This document shows positions 26,000-34,394 of a stretch of DNA of 46,113 bases, piece by piece. The translations under genes and the position numbers were made by a program. Numbering within the stretch: position 1 is the stretch's first letter; each line of letters starts with the position of its first letter. The stretch comes from Clostridia bacterium (GTDB taxonomy: Bacteria > Bacillota > Clostridia > Lachnospirales > CAG-274): assembly GCA_030524425.1 (NCBI GenBank), contig JAUNGN010000020.1:1-46113 (forward strand). Direction: 5' to 3'. Under the pieces are notes generated by a model. The model had not been told where the DNA came from, did not search any database, and saw nothing but the letters and a program-made list of their open reading frames with translations.

Positions 26000-26004
26000 T
26001 ATAA

Positions 26005-26907
26005 ATGATTAATTTCTTTTATAGATTAAGGTTCCGGGTTGGGTGCGGTAAAATTTGTTCCCTTTGGAATCATATTATAAGACATTTGTTTGGACTGATA
26101 TTTCCCGTTTACTGTAGCCTTACAAAGCCTAAATATGGATTAAACAGGGAAAAGAGAAATGAAGAAATAATTATATCACTGACTTCTTTTCCTGCACGAT
26201 TGAATGTAGTTCATTTGTGTATACGGGGACTTCTTATGCAAAGCCTGAAGCCTGACCGCATTATGCTTTGGCTTACGGAAGAAGAGTGTAAGAATATAAA
26301 GCTGCCAAAAAAAATTGAGGAGCTTAAAAAGTATGGTTTGGAAATTTGCTATGCAAAGGAAAATTTAAGACCTCATAATAAGCTGTATTATACAATGAAG
26401 GAAAATCCTGATGCCGTTATTATTACTGTAGATGATGATATTGTTTATGACACAAGGCTTGTTGAAGTACTGTACAATGCCTATAAGGAAAATCCTGATT
26501 GTGTTTGTTGTAATCTTGCCCATGAGATAACACTTAAAAACGGATTGCCTGATGAATATGATAACTGGAGAGGCGGTGCTATAGGAAAATCCGGAAAGTC
26601 AGATCTTTTTGTTGCGTTAGGCTTTTGCGGTGTTCTTTACCCGCCCAATTGCTTTGATAATGAATATTTTGATTATAAATTAATTAAGGATTTGGCATTA
26701 TCAGCAGATGATTTGTGGTTAAAGGCCACGGAATTAAGACTTAATATACCTGTTAATAAGGTTAATGAAAATACAAAGTACCCGTTTTCGGTAAGGCAAT
26801 CTCAGAAATCTGCACTTGGTAAGGAAAATAATGGTATGAAGAGAAACGACATAATAATGAAAAAGCTGTGTAATTATTATAAGTTTGACTGGACAAATCT
26901 TAAATAA
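26005..26907 (+). CDS. GT-A-type glycosyltransferase
   Basis: 300 aa. A hydrophobic N-terminal stretch (about 18-38) may be a membrane association segment. SLTSFPARLNVVHLCIRGLLMQ, MLWLTEEEC and VDDDIVYD (DDD metal motif, about 138-145) are typical of a small family of capsule-cluster glycosyltransferases. It starts 5 nt after the preceding stop with no clear SD, so translation is probably coupled. Donor unknown. Confidence 0.75.
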   Translation: MINFFYRLRFRVGCGKICSLWNHIIRHLFGLIFPVYCSLTKPKYGLNREKRNEEIIISLTSFPARLNVVHLCIRGLLMQSLKPDRIMLWLTEEECKNIKLPKKIEELKKYGLEICYAKENLRPHNKLYYTMKENPDAVIITVDDDIVYDTRLVEVLYNAYKENPDCVCCNLAHEITLKNGLPDEYDNWRGGAIGKSGKSDLFVALGFCGVLYPPNCFDNEYFDYKLIKDLALSADDLWLKATELRLNIPVNKVNENTKYPFSVRQSQKSALGKENNGMKRNDIIMKKLCNYYKFDWTNLK

Positions 26908-26970
26908 GTAAAAAACAACAGTATTACAGATTTTAGCGGAGTTGTATTGTTAAAGGAGGTTTTTTAAAAG

Positions 26971-28206
26971 ATGACAATAACAATTAAAAAGTGGAGTGTA
27001 GAACAGTTGGCTTTTTTCTTCCTCCTTTTTATATGGCACAGAGGTTTTTATTTAATACCTGAAACGATATTTGGATATGTACGTGATGATGTTGTTTTTG
27101 GAATTTGTATTGTAGTTTTTTTAATGAGTGTTTTAATAAACCAAAAAATAAGCATATCACGATATTTTAATATTTTTGCAGGTATACTTGTGTTAATTGT
27201 TATTTCGGCATTTATGGCACACAGAACAGACAATCAGGCATTCATGCGTGGAATTATTAATAATATGGGATGGATAGCAATTTCTCTTACATATTTTCCG
27301 ATTTCAACATGGATACAGGAAAAAAGGCTTACCTATGAGGATATTGAAACCTGTATTGTAACGGCTGCCTTTATTGAGGTAATACTTGTACTGATTCAAT
27401 TTTATGTTGTAGGTATGGAAAGTATGTTTTTGAGCATTAAAATGAATGAGAGATATGAGTCTGCACGACTTTATTTAAATAATGCATATGTTGTTGCATC
27501 CATAGCTATTATTTGCAGAAAAATAGCTGCAGGTGAAAATTCCGTTAAAAACTGGGTAGTTTTGGCTTTATTATTTATGGCAGTTGTTTTTGTTATTAAG
27601 TCCAGAATAGGTATGGTAATAGCTTTGTTTGTCGCTGTATTTACTGTCTTTTTCAGTGGTGAAGTAATAGATAAGGTGAGAAATCGTGAAAACAAAAGAA
27701 GTAATTTGTTTAAAATATTTTTGATAATTGCAGGTATTGCATTGATTTTTGCAAGCCGTCATCTTAAGCTGATACAGGATTTTATGTTTGCTCTGCGTAA
27801 TCCTACGGAGGACGGTTCTCTTTCAGGAAGACTTGAAACAATAGATTATTTTATTGATAAATGGCGGACAAACAATTGGACAACATTGTTTGGCTATGGC
27901 TATGCAACAAGGGAGCTTACATTATACAGACATATTATTGCCGACACGGGTTTCTTTGCCTTTCTGTACTTATATGGAGCTGCCGGCGTTATATGGTTAA
28001 TAGCACTGGCGTATAAAACCATTAAGGATGGGTTGATTGTATTAAAGACAGAAAAGAACGGATTACTGCTGGCTTTGGCTTTGGCTAATTTCATAGGACT
28101 TTCCGTAACATATTTCAGTGGTTATTATTTTGCTTATACAATGCTTATTATAGTTATTGCGGAAGCAAAGATATACAACTATAAAGAGCAGGGGAGAAAA
28201 ATATAA
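26971..28206 (+). CDS. Wzy-like polysaccharide polymerase
   Basis: 411 aa with about 10-12 hydrophobic segments. The pattern matches O-antigen ligase/polymerase proteins: hydrophobic N-terminus, internal pair of transmembrane helices followed by a polar loop (SGRLETIDYFIDKWRTNNWTTLFGYGY), then DTGFFAFLYLYGAAG. The loop with SGR and GYGY is typical of Wzy/WaaL proteins. It would polymerise repeat units on the outer face of the membrane. SD AAAGGAGG. Only 2 nt before the next start. Confidence 0.8.
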   Translation: MTITIKKWSVEQLAFFFLLFIWHRGFYLIPETIFGYVRDDVVFGICIVVFLMSVLINQKISISRYFNIFAGILVLIVISAFMAHRTDNQAFMRGIINNMGWIAISLTYFPISTWIQEKRLTYEDIETCIVTAAFIEVILVLIQFYVVGMESMFLSIKMNERYESARLYLNNAYVVASIAIICRKIAAGENSVKNWVVLALLFMAVVFVIKSRIGMVIALFVAVFTVFFSGEVIDKVRNRENKRSNLFKIFLIIAGIALIFASRHLKLIQDFMFALRNPTEDGSLSGRLETIDYFIDKWRTNNWTTLFGYGYATRELTLYRHIIADTGFFAFLYLYGAAGVIWLIALAYKTIKDGLIVLKTEKNGLLLALALANFIGLSVTYFSGYYFAYTMLIIVIAEAKIYNYKEQGRKI

Positions 28207-28208
28207 TT

Positions 28209-29186
28209 ATGAAAATTGTTTACGTATTGATTAGTAATGAAAATGACACATACTATGAGCAAACGATAATTTCAGTTATGTCATTGAGGAAGGTTATGCC
28301 TGAAGCGGAAGTTATTTTGCTTGTTGATAATGATACATTTGATACATTTAAGGGCAAAAGAACTATGCCTGAAAATTTAAAGGTGAATGTTATTGCTGTA
28401 AATGTACCTGCTGAGTATAACAGTAAGGACAGGTCAAGATATTTAAAAACAACTATGCGAAGCAATGTGACGGGGGATTTCCTTTACATTGACGGAGATA
28501 CTGTTATATGTGAAAGTATGGAAGATATAGACAGGAATATGATAATTGGATGTGTGCTTGATAAGCATTATATGCTGGATAATAATCCGTCAGGAAGAGG
28601 TATAATAAAACGGGCGAATCAATGCGGATTTCATTCAGATTATGAAGGAAAACACTTTAATGGCGGATTTATGTGGGTTAAGGATGATAAAAGAAGCTAT
28701 GAATTTTTTAATTTGTGGTACGATTTATGGAAACTTGCAAGAGATAAGGGAGTTACCCAGGATCAGGCTTCTCTGAACGAGGCTAATTATAGATTTAACG
28801 GGTTAATACAGGAAATGGACGGTACATGGAATTGTCAGATATCAAATAGAACAGGGGCTTTGCAATATTTGTATAATGCCCGTATGATTCATTATTTTGC
28901 AAGTTACGGCAACAGAGGGGTTCCTTATGATTTAGCTGATAGGGAAATACTTAAATCGGTTTTTGATGATGAGCCTGACCACAGGCTTTTGGAAATTCTT
29001 GATACCCCCAAAGCCGGATTTAAATCGGTATGCACTATAGGCAATGATTTGGCAGATGCGGATTTACTGGAATCAAATACCTTTTTATATATAAAAAAAT
29101 TATATTTAAAGCATAAAAGGATATTTAAGTTAATTGAAAAGGGCTGCCATTGCTTAAATGCACTGGACAGGAAATTGAAGAAATAA
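28209..29186 (+). CDS. GT8-like glycosyltransferase
   Basis: 325 aa, GT-A fold. FLYIDGDTVIC (DxD-type motif), HFNGGFMWVK and QDQASLNEA are the arrangement of the GT8 family (LgtC/glycogenin type). The C-terminus contains basic/hydrophobic residues (KKLYLKHKRIFKLIEKG) that could hold it to the membrane. Starts 2 nt after the wzy-like stop. Confidence 0.8.
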   Translation: MKIVYVLISNENDTYYEQTIISVMSLRKVMPEAEVILLVDNDTFDTFKGKRTMPENLKVNVIAVNVPAEYNSKDRSRYLKTTMRSNVTGDFLYIDGDTVICESMEDIDRNMIIGCVLDKHYMLDNNPSGRGIIKRANQCGFHSDYEGKHFNGGFMWVKDDKRSYEFFNLWYDLWKLARDKGVTQDQASLNEANYRFNGLIQEMDGTWNCQISNRTGALQYLYNARMIHYFASYGNRGVPYDLADREILKSVFDDEPDHRLLEILDTPKAGFKSVCTIGNDLADADLLESNTFLYIKKLYLKHKRIFKLIEKGCHCLNALDRKLKK

Positions 29187-29208
29187 TTAATTGGAGGATA
29201 TGGTTAAA

Positions 29209-30750
29209 ATGGAAGGCAGCAGAACAAAAAACTCAATGCGTAATATAACAGCGGGTATATTGAATAAGTGTGTAATGCTTCTGTTTCCTTTTGCTATACG
29301 TACAGTTATTCTTAAAATACTTGGTGCAGAGTATTTGGGTCTGAGCAGTCTTTTTACGTCAATACTTCAAGTGCTTAACATGGCAGAGCTTGGCTTTTCA
29401 TCTGCAGTTGTATTCAGTATGTATAAGCCTATTGCCGAGAATGATGAAAATACTATATGTGCATTAATGGCATTATATAAAAAAGTATACAGAACAATAG
29501 GTACAATTGTGTTGGGAGTCGGACTGCTGCTTCTGCCCTTTTTAAAGAATCTTATAAAGGGTGACTGCCCTGGGGATATAAATATATATGTGTTGTATAT
29601 TATGTATCTTTTTAATACAACTGTGAGCTATTTCCTCTTTGCCTATAAAAATTGTCTGCTTACTGCTCATCAAAGAGCGGATATAACAAGTAATGTTCTT
29701 AGTGTAACACAATGTATGCAGTATATAATTCAGATAATAGTTTTGTTTGCTTTTAAAAATTACTATGTCTACTTTATTATATCTCCTGTTTTTACAATAG
29801 CTAATAATGTAATTGCCGCACATTATGCAAATAAACTTTATCCTCAGTATGTATGCAGGGGAAGCATTCATAAGGATAAGAAAAATGAGATAACAAAGAG
29901 CATAGGCGGATTAATGGTACAAAAGATTTCTCAGGTCAGCAGAAATTCGTTTGACAGTATTTTTATTTCTGCTTTCTTGGGACTGACGGCATCAGCAGTA
30001 TATGGCAATTATTATTATATTATGTCTGCAATACACGGAGTATTGTCAGTAGTTGTGCCTGCTATTACTGCAAGTGCAGGAAACAGTATTGTATCAGAAA
30101 GTGTAGAGAAGAATCATAATGATTTTAAAAAAATTAATTTTATATATCTTTGGATAGCAGGATGGTTTACAATTTGTCTTGCCTGTCTTTATCAGCCTTT
30201 TATGGTAATTTGGGTTGGTGATAAATTGCTGCTGCCTATAGCAACTATGGTGCTTTTTTGTATATACTTTTATTCAAATGCCATTGGTGATGTTATTTCA
30301 CTGTATATACAGTCTGCAGGTTTGTGGTGGAAGGTAAAGTATGTATATCTTTTAAATGCGGTTTCTAATATAATTATGAATTATGTGCTTGTGCGGCTTT
30401 ATGGTGTTTTTGGTATAGTTTTGGCTACAATTATAACAGGTCTTGTATTTGGCGGATTTCAGTTATGCAGAATATTATATCGTGAATATTTTAAAGAATA
30501 CAGCTTTGCAAAATATCTTTGCAGAATATTACTATACTTTTGCGTTACCTGTGCAGTTGGCGGCTTAACCTATGCAGTATGTGTTTTCGTTGGGGAAAAG
30601 GGTTTGACTGTTTTTATTATAAGAGTAATAATTTGTTCAGTGCTTCCGAATATTATGTTTTTTGCGATATACAGGCGTACAAGAATTTTTAATGAAGCAA
30701 AAGGTATTCTGTTTAATGCTCTTAAAAGAAAAGTAAAAAAGCTTAAATAA
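29209..30750 (+). CDS. Wzx-like polysaccharide flippase (MOP superfamily)
   Basis: 513 aa from ATG 29209, with about 12-14 membrane segments. The N-terminus (NSMRNITAGILNKCVMLLFPFAIRTVI, LGAEYLGLSSLFTSILQVLNMAELGFSSAV) is characteristic of MOP/PST flippases. It moves undecaprenyl-linked repeat units across the membrane. The start is uncertain: GGAGG at 29193-29197 is 11 nt from ATG 29209 and only 2 nt from ATG 29200; the frame is also open from a TTG at 29191. Confidence 0.88.
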   Translation: MEGSRTKNSMRNITAGILNKCVMLLFPFAIRTVILKILGAEYLGLSSLFTSILQVLNMAELGFSSAVVFSMYKPIAENDENTICALMALYKKVYRTIGTIVLGVGLLLLPFLKNLIKGDCPGDINIYVLYIMYLFNTTVSYFLFAYKNCLLTAHQRADITSNVLSVTQCMQYIIQIIVLFAFKNYYVYFIISPVFTIANNVIAAHYANKLYPQYVCRGSIHKDKKNEITKSIGGLMVQKISQVSRNSFDSIFISAFLGLTASAVYGNYYYIMSAIHGVLSVVVPAITASAGNSIVSESVEKNHNDFKKINFIYLWIAGWFTICLACLYQPFMVIWVGDKLLLPIATMVLFCIYFYSNAIGDVISLYIQSAGLWWKVKYVYLLNAVSNIIMNYVLVRLYGVFGIVLATIITGLVFGGFQLCRILYREYFKEYSFAKYLCRILLYFCVTCAVGGLTYAVCVFVGEKGLTVFIIRVIICSVLPNIMFFAIYRRTRIFNEAKGILFNALKRKVKKLK

Positions 30751-30824
30751 GAAGTAATACAAAATATTTAAGGGATAAATTGTATATCTTAACGGCAGGA
30801 TTTGTGAGCTACAGAGGTGATATA

Positions 30825-31349
30825 ATGTATATTATGGGACTGGTCAGGACTATATTATGTGAATACTCAACAAGCAGTAAAAAAAATTTAATATTTTTAA
30901 GAGGCATTTACACATATTTTTCATCATATTTGTTTAGAGTTCAGGTTCAGATAAGAAATTTAATAAATACAAAAGATATTAAAAAACGCAAAAAATTGAA
31001 AACACGTATATTGAAGTATTATGGTATATCAATTGGGTGTGATTTCAGCTGCGGAAAACATTTAATGATTCCTCATCCAATTGGAATTGTTATCGGTGAC
31101 GGTGTTGTTATGGGTAGTAACTGCACAATATATCAGGGGGTAACAATAGGACAAAAGAATGGATATTATCCTGTTATAGGAGATAATGTGTGTATATATC
31201 CAAATTCTGTTATTTTGGGTGATATAAAGATTGGGAATAATGTTGTAATTGGAGCAGGTTCTGTAGTTATAAATGATGTTTGTGATAATGCAATTATTGC
31301 AGGTGTTCCTGCTAAGGAAATTAAAAAGAATGAAAATGTTAATGTTTAA
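30825..31349 (+). CDS. Hexapeptide-repeat acetyltransferase (serine acetyltransferase-like)
   Basis: 174 aa. The C-terminal left-handed beta-helix of hexapeptide repeats (IPHPIGIVIGDGVVMG, IYQGVTIGQ, IGDNVCIYPNSVILG, IGAGSVVINDV) closes with the IIAGVPAKEI motif common to O-acetyltransferases of the CysE/LacA group. In this context it probably O-acetylates a sugar using acetyl-CoA. ATG 30825 is preferred: AGAGG lies 7 nt upstream. The frame is open from 30780, but no SD precedes that start. Confidence 0.8.
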   Translation: MYIMGLVRTILCEYSTSSKKNLIFLRGIYTYFSSYLFRVQVQIRNLINTKDIKKRKKLKTRILKYYGISIGCDFSCGKHLMIPHPIGIVIGDGVVMGSNCTIYQGVTIGQKNGYYPVIGDNVCIYPNSVILGDIKIGNNVVIGAGSVVINDVCDNAIIAGVPAKEIKKNENVNV

Positions 31350-31409
31350 AAATGAAAATGATTATTTTCTTACAGAATTATAAATACAGACAAAATAAGG
31401 AAAGCAAAA

Positions 31410-32474
31410 ATGAAACTAAGTTCAAAGGACACGGAAATTGATAACACAATAAGAGCTTCAATTTATGTACTAAAGGCAATATTGATTATAGCAGTTATTA
31501 TAGGACATTCATATTTTAAATATTCAGGACTTGTATTTTGGTTTCATATTCCTATGTTTTTTATAATATCCGGATATTTGCTTTGTATTCCAAGGATAGA
31601 AAATATATTGTCATGGCTTAAGAAAAAGCTTAAAAGATATATGATTCCGTACTTTTCATTCTATTTATTATGCTTTTTGTCAGAAGGCAAGATCAGTACT
31701 AAGCAATTTGTCAAAGAAACAATAAGGGTAATATACGGCGGTCGTATTGCAGGCGGTGTGTATTGGTTTATTACATGCTTGTTAATAAGTCAAATAATAA
31801 TAGTTTTTGCTGAGAATTATATAAGCAGTAAAAAGCATAAATATATTTTATATATAGCTATGATTATATTGGCAGTAATTGAATCTGTATTTTTTATTTC
31901 GAAATATATACCGCCATATCCTGTTTATTTTAATTTTCCCTGGAATGCAGATGTTTGTTTATTGGCTGTTCCCTATATTGTTTTGGGATACTATGGCAAA
32001 GAAGAAATAACTGCTTACATGAAATTTTGTATCCGGAGGAATGGAAGTATTGGCAGTAATAATAAAATAAAAAAAACAGTTCCTTTTGTCGTATCCATAT
32101 TTATTGTTTTAATGCTTCTTTTATTGAACCATAGCGGCATATACAGATATAGTTTTGATATGAAATACAGTTATTATACAAATCCTGTTTTAATTATAAT
32201 GATACCTTGTTCAATAGGCATAATATTAACGGCAATATCGTGCTTTACGGTCATTAAATGCAATAAGTTTAAAAATGTACTTATTAAAATTGGTCAGTCT
32301 ACTATGACTATTATGTACATTCATTTAATGATACGGGATTTTGTTATGATTAATGTGTTTGGTGAACAATATCCTGTTATTTTATGGGTATTTCTATGTT
32401 GTACAGCAGGTATTTGTTTTGATATGATTGCCGGAAAGTTTAAGTGGAGCAGACTTCTGTTTAACGGCAGATAA
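31410..32474 (+). CDS. Acyltransferase family 3 membrane protein
   Basis: 354 aa, about 10 membrane segments. RASIYVLKAILIIAVIIGHSYF (with the conserved His of the GHS motif), FWFHIPMFFIISGYLL and the later GQSTMTIMYIHL are the acyltransferase-3 (OafA/YiaH-like) signature. It transfers acetyl or another acyl group from the cytoplasm to the polysaccharide. SD AAGGAAAG. A second acylation enzyme is encoded immediately upstream. Confidence 0.88.
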   Translation: MKLSSKDTEIDNTIRASIYVLKAILIIAVIIGHSYFKYSGLVFWFHIPMFFIISGYLLCIPRIENILSWLKKKLKRYMIPYFSFYLLCFLSEGKISTKQFVKETIRVIYGGRIAGGVYWFITCLLISQIIIVFAENYISSKKHKYILYIAMIILAVIESVFFISKYIPPYPVYFNFPWNADVCLLAVPYIVLGYYGKEEITAYMKFCIRRNGSIGSNNKIKKTVPFVVSIFIVLMLLLLNHSGIYRYSFDMKYSYYTNPVLIIMIPCSIGIILTAISCFTVIKCNKFKNVLIKIGQSTMTIMYIHLMIRDFVMINVFGEQYPVILWVFLCCTAGICFDMIAGKFKWSRLLFNGR

Positions 32475-32506
32475 ATTTATTATATAAGGAAGAGGTGGGG
32501 GTTTAT

Positions 32507-33082
32507 ATGGCTTATGCGGAAAATGTAATGATAAATGTGTTAAAATCCTTATATATGCATTTAGGTGCGTCAGTATTGCTTGCTTTTTTATTTATGTTTT
32601 ATTATATGTATTTGCGCAGATATGGTATAAAAGGGGCATTTAACAAATGGCTCTATAAATTTAAGAGTGATGCAGATTTCAGAAGGACCTTTTTTCTTGT
32701 CTTTTACGGAGCTATGATTTTGTTTCGTACTCTTCTTTGCAGATCCGTATATAACAATCCTGTCAGCAACGTTATAGGCATATGGGGACTTCACGATAAA
32801 GAAGGAAAACTAAATACGGAAAGCTTAGAAAACCTTATACTTTTTGTTCCATTTTCATTTTTGCTTTTTTATACATTCAAAGACAGATTTTTTAAACAAA
32901 ATAGTATGACCTTAATTTATGTTATGAGAAAATCTATTGTTATAATTTTTGGTTTTTCGCTCTTAATAGAAACCTGTCAGCTTTTTATGAAACTTGGTAC
33001 ATTTCAGCTTTCAGACCTTTTTTATAATACTTTGGGAGGTCTTATTGGAGGAGTATTGTATTATATTACGGCAAAAAAATAA
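32507..33082 (+). CDS. VanZ-like membrane protein
   Basis: 191 aa, four or five membrane segments. NLILFVPFSFLLFYTF and SLLIETCQLFMKLGTFQLSDLFYNTLGG are the VanZ-like core (ETxQ, DLxxNTxG). Function is unknown; VanZ-like proteins are associated with cell envelope and teicoplanin tolerance, but no resistance should be inferred here. ATG 32507 is favoured over GTG 32495 since AGAGGTG lies just upstream. Last gene of the polysaccharide cluster; a terminator overlaps its stop. Confidence 0.8.
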   Translation: MAYAENVMINVLKSLYMHLGASVLLAFLFMFYYMYLRRYGIKGAFNKWLYKFKSDADFRRTFFLVFYGAMILFRTLLCRSVYNNPVSNVIGIWGLHDKEGKLNTESLENLILFVPFSFLLFYTFKDRFFKQNSMTLIYVMRKSIVIIFGFSLLIETCQLFMKLGTFQLSDLFYNTLGGLIGGVLYYITAKK

Positions 33083-33119
33083 AAAGCAATTGCTTTCATA
33101 GAGAACAATTGCTTTTTTT
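33081..33119. terminator. Bidirectional terminator ending the polysaccharide cluster
   Basis: AAAAAGCAATTG (33081-33092) pairs with CAATTGCTTTTT (33106-33117), followed by further T residues. A- and T-runs on both sides allow it to terminate both the rightward cluster and the leftward SGNH gene at 33138. Confidence 0.85.
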
Positions 33120-33137
33120 AATTATACACTATTTGTT

Positions 33138-34241
33138 TTACACGCCAAGGCTGCTGCAAATAATATTAAACATTACGTCGTACCCCTCGTCATTTGGATG
33201 AAGCCCGTCTTCTGATAAAAGGCTGTCAATTGTGACATTGTTTTCTTCGCAATATTTCATAGCAAGTTTATAAAGAGGGATGTATTCAATATTATTATCA
33301 CTTGCAAATTTCATAATTACGTTATCAATATCCTCACAATGGAACACTTTATTTTCTGCATAGTCATTATCTGTTCTTGCAGGCATACAGCTCATAAAAA
33401 TCACTGATGTTTCCTGTCTTTGGCAGTAATCTAAAATTGACTGAAGGTTATTATATAAATCATCAAGTGATAAACCTGCCTGAATTCTTCTGTCATTTGT
33501 TCCAATCATGCAAATAACAATGTCATCGGTATCCTTTACTATACTAGAAATATTATCTGCTAATCTTTTACTGGTTGACCCGCTTATACCATAATTTTTT
33601 ACTGTACAATTAAATTTATCCTGTAAGTAATCTCTTAAGCTGTTAGCCCAGCAATGTCCCTTTTCATTTGCCTTATAACTGCCAAATATAATTTCACCGT
33701 TTTCAGAATAGCCTGTTCCGCACATACCTGCTGTTATACTGTCACCTATTAGCTTAATGTTTATTGTTTCGCCGTCGTTTTTAAGCTTTGACATAATATC
33801 TTCAATTTTCAGAATATAATTTATATATATAGTTTTGTCTATGTTGTCCCAGTTTACTGTGGCACCAAAAATCTCTGATATTGTTCTTATAGGAAGCATA
33901 GCTGAGCCATTGATTATGGCAGCAGGAGTATCGGTTTTAATACTGCTTTGGGAATTATGATCAGTAATACTTATATTGGTGCTGCCTATCTGTAATGTAA
34001 TAACCTTGCTGTTTTTTAATAATGTAATCTCCTTAGTCTGACTGTTCCAGTCAACAGTACAATTTAGATTTTCAGCTATTGCTCTTAAAGGAACTAAGGT
34101 TCTGTTGTTTTGAACAACAGGCGGCTGCTCCATGCTTATATTAATACCATTTACATTAACTTTTATACTGTTTTGGGCACCGGTAAGTACTGATAAAGTT
34201 AAAGCTAAACATATAGTCAGTGCAAAAATTTTTCTTTTCAT
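33138..34241 (-). CDS. Secreted SGNH esterase with copper-amine-oxidase-type stalk domains
   Basis: 367 aa. Signal peptide (MKRKIFALTICLALTLSVLT, cleavage near 22), then two copper amine oxidase N-terminal-type stalk repeats (NRTLVPLRAIAENLNCTVDW, LPIRTISEIFGATVNW; about 25-142). The SGNH hydrolase domain follows: GDSITAG with nucleophile Ser168, GSTSK (221-225), GTND with Asn249 and DGLHPND with Asp345/His348. It probably removes an acyl group from an extracellular glycan, perhaps the acetylated polymer made by the neighbouring cluster. ATG 34241 has AAGGAG 9 nt upstream; an in-frame TTG just before it is ignored. The catalytic domain is about 70% identical by eye to that of the next gene. 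Confidence 0.87.
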   Translation of the reverse strand: MKRKIFALTICLALTLSVLTGAQNSIKVNVNGINISMEQPPVVQNNRTLVPLRAIAENLNCTVDWNSQTKEITLLKNSKVITLQIGSTNISITDHNSQSSIKTDTPAAIINGSAMLPIRTISEIFGATVNWDNIDKTIYINYILKIEDIMSKLKNDGETINIKLIGDSITAGMCGTGYSENGEIIFGSYKANEKGHCWANSLRDYLQDKFNCTVKNYGISGSTSKRLADNISSIVKDTDDIVICMIGTNDRRIQAGLSLDDLYNNLQSILDYCQRQETSVIFMSCMPARTDNDYAENKVFHCEDIDNVIMKFASDNNIEYIPLYKLAMKYCEENNVTIDSLLSEDGLHPNDEGYDVMFNIICSSLGV

Positions 34242-34295
34242 CAAATATAACTCCTTTATAATTCCGATTATTAATAATGAATTATAACTAATCTA

Positions 34296-34324
34296 ATTAT
34301 ACTAATAATATATATTTATTCCAA
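34296..34324 (-). promoter_or_regulatory. Promoter of the stalk-SGNH gene
   Basis: On the minus strand TTGGAA (34324-34319), 17-bp spacer, TATAAT (34301-34296); transcription near 34289. So the two SGNH genes need not be one transcript. Confidence 0.6.
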
Positions 34325-34394
34325 CAAATAAAAATCGTCATATTTCGACAAATCGAGCTGTTTTTTCTTGATACATATTTGCATTAATATTATA

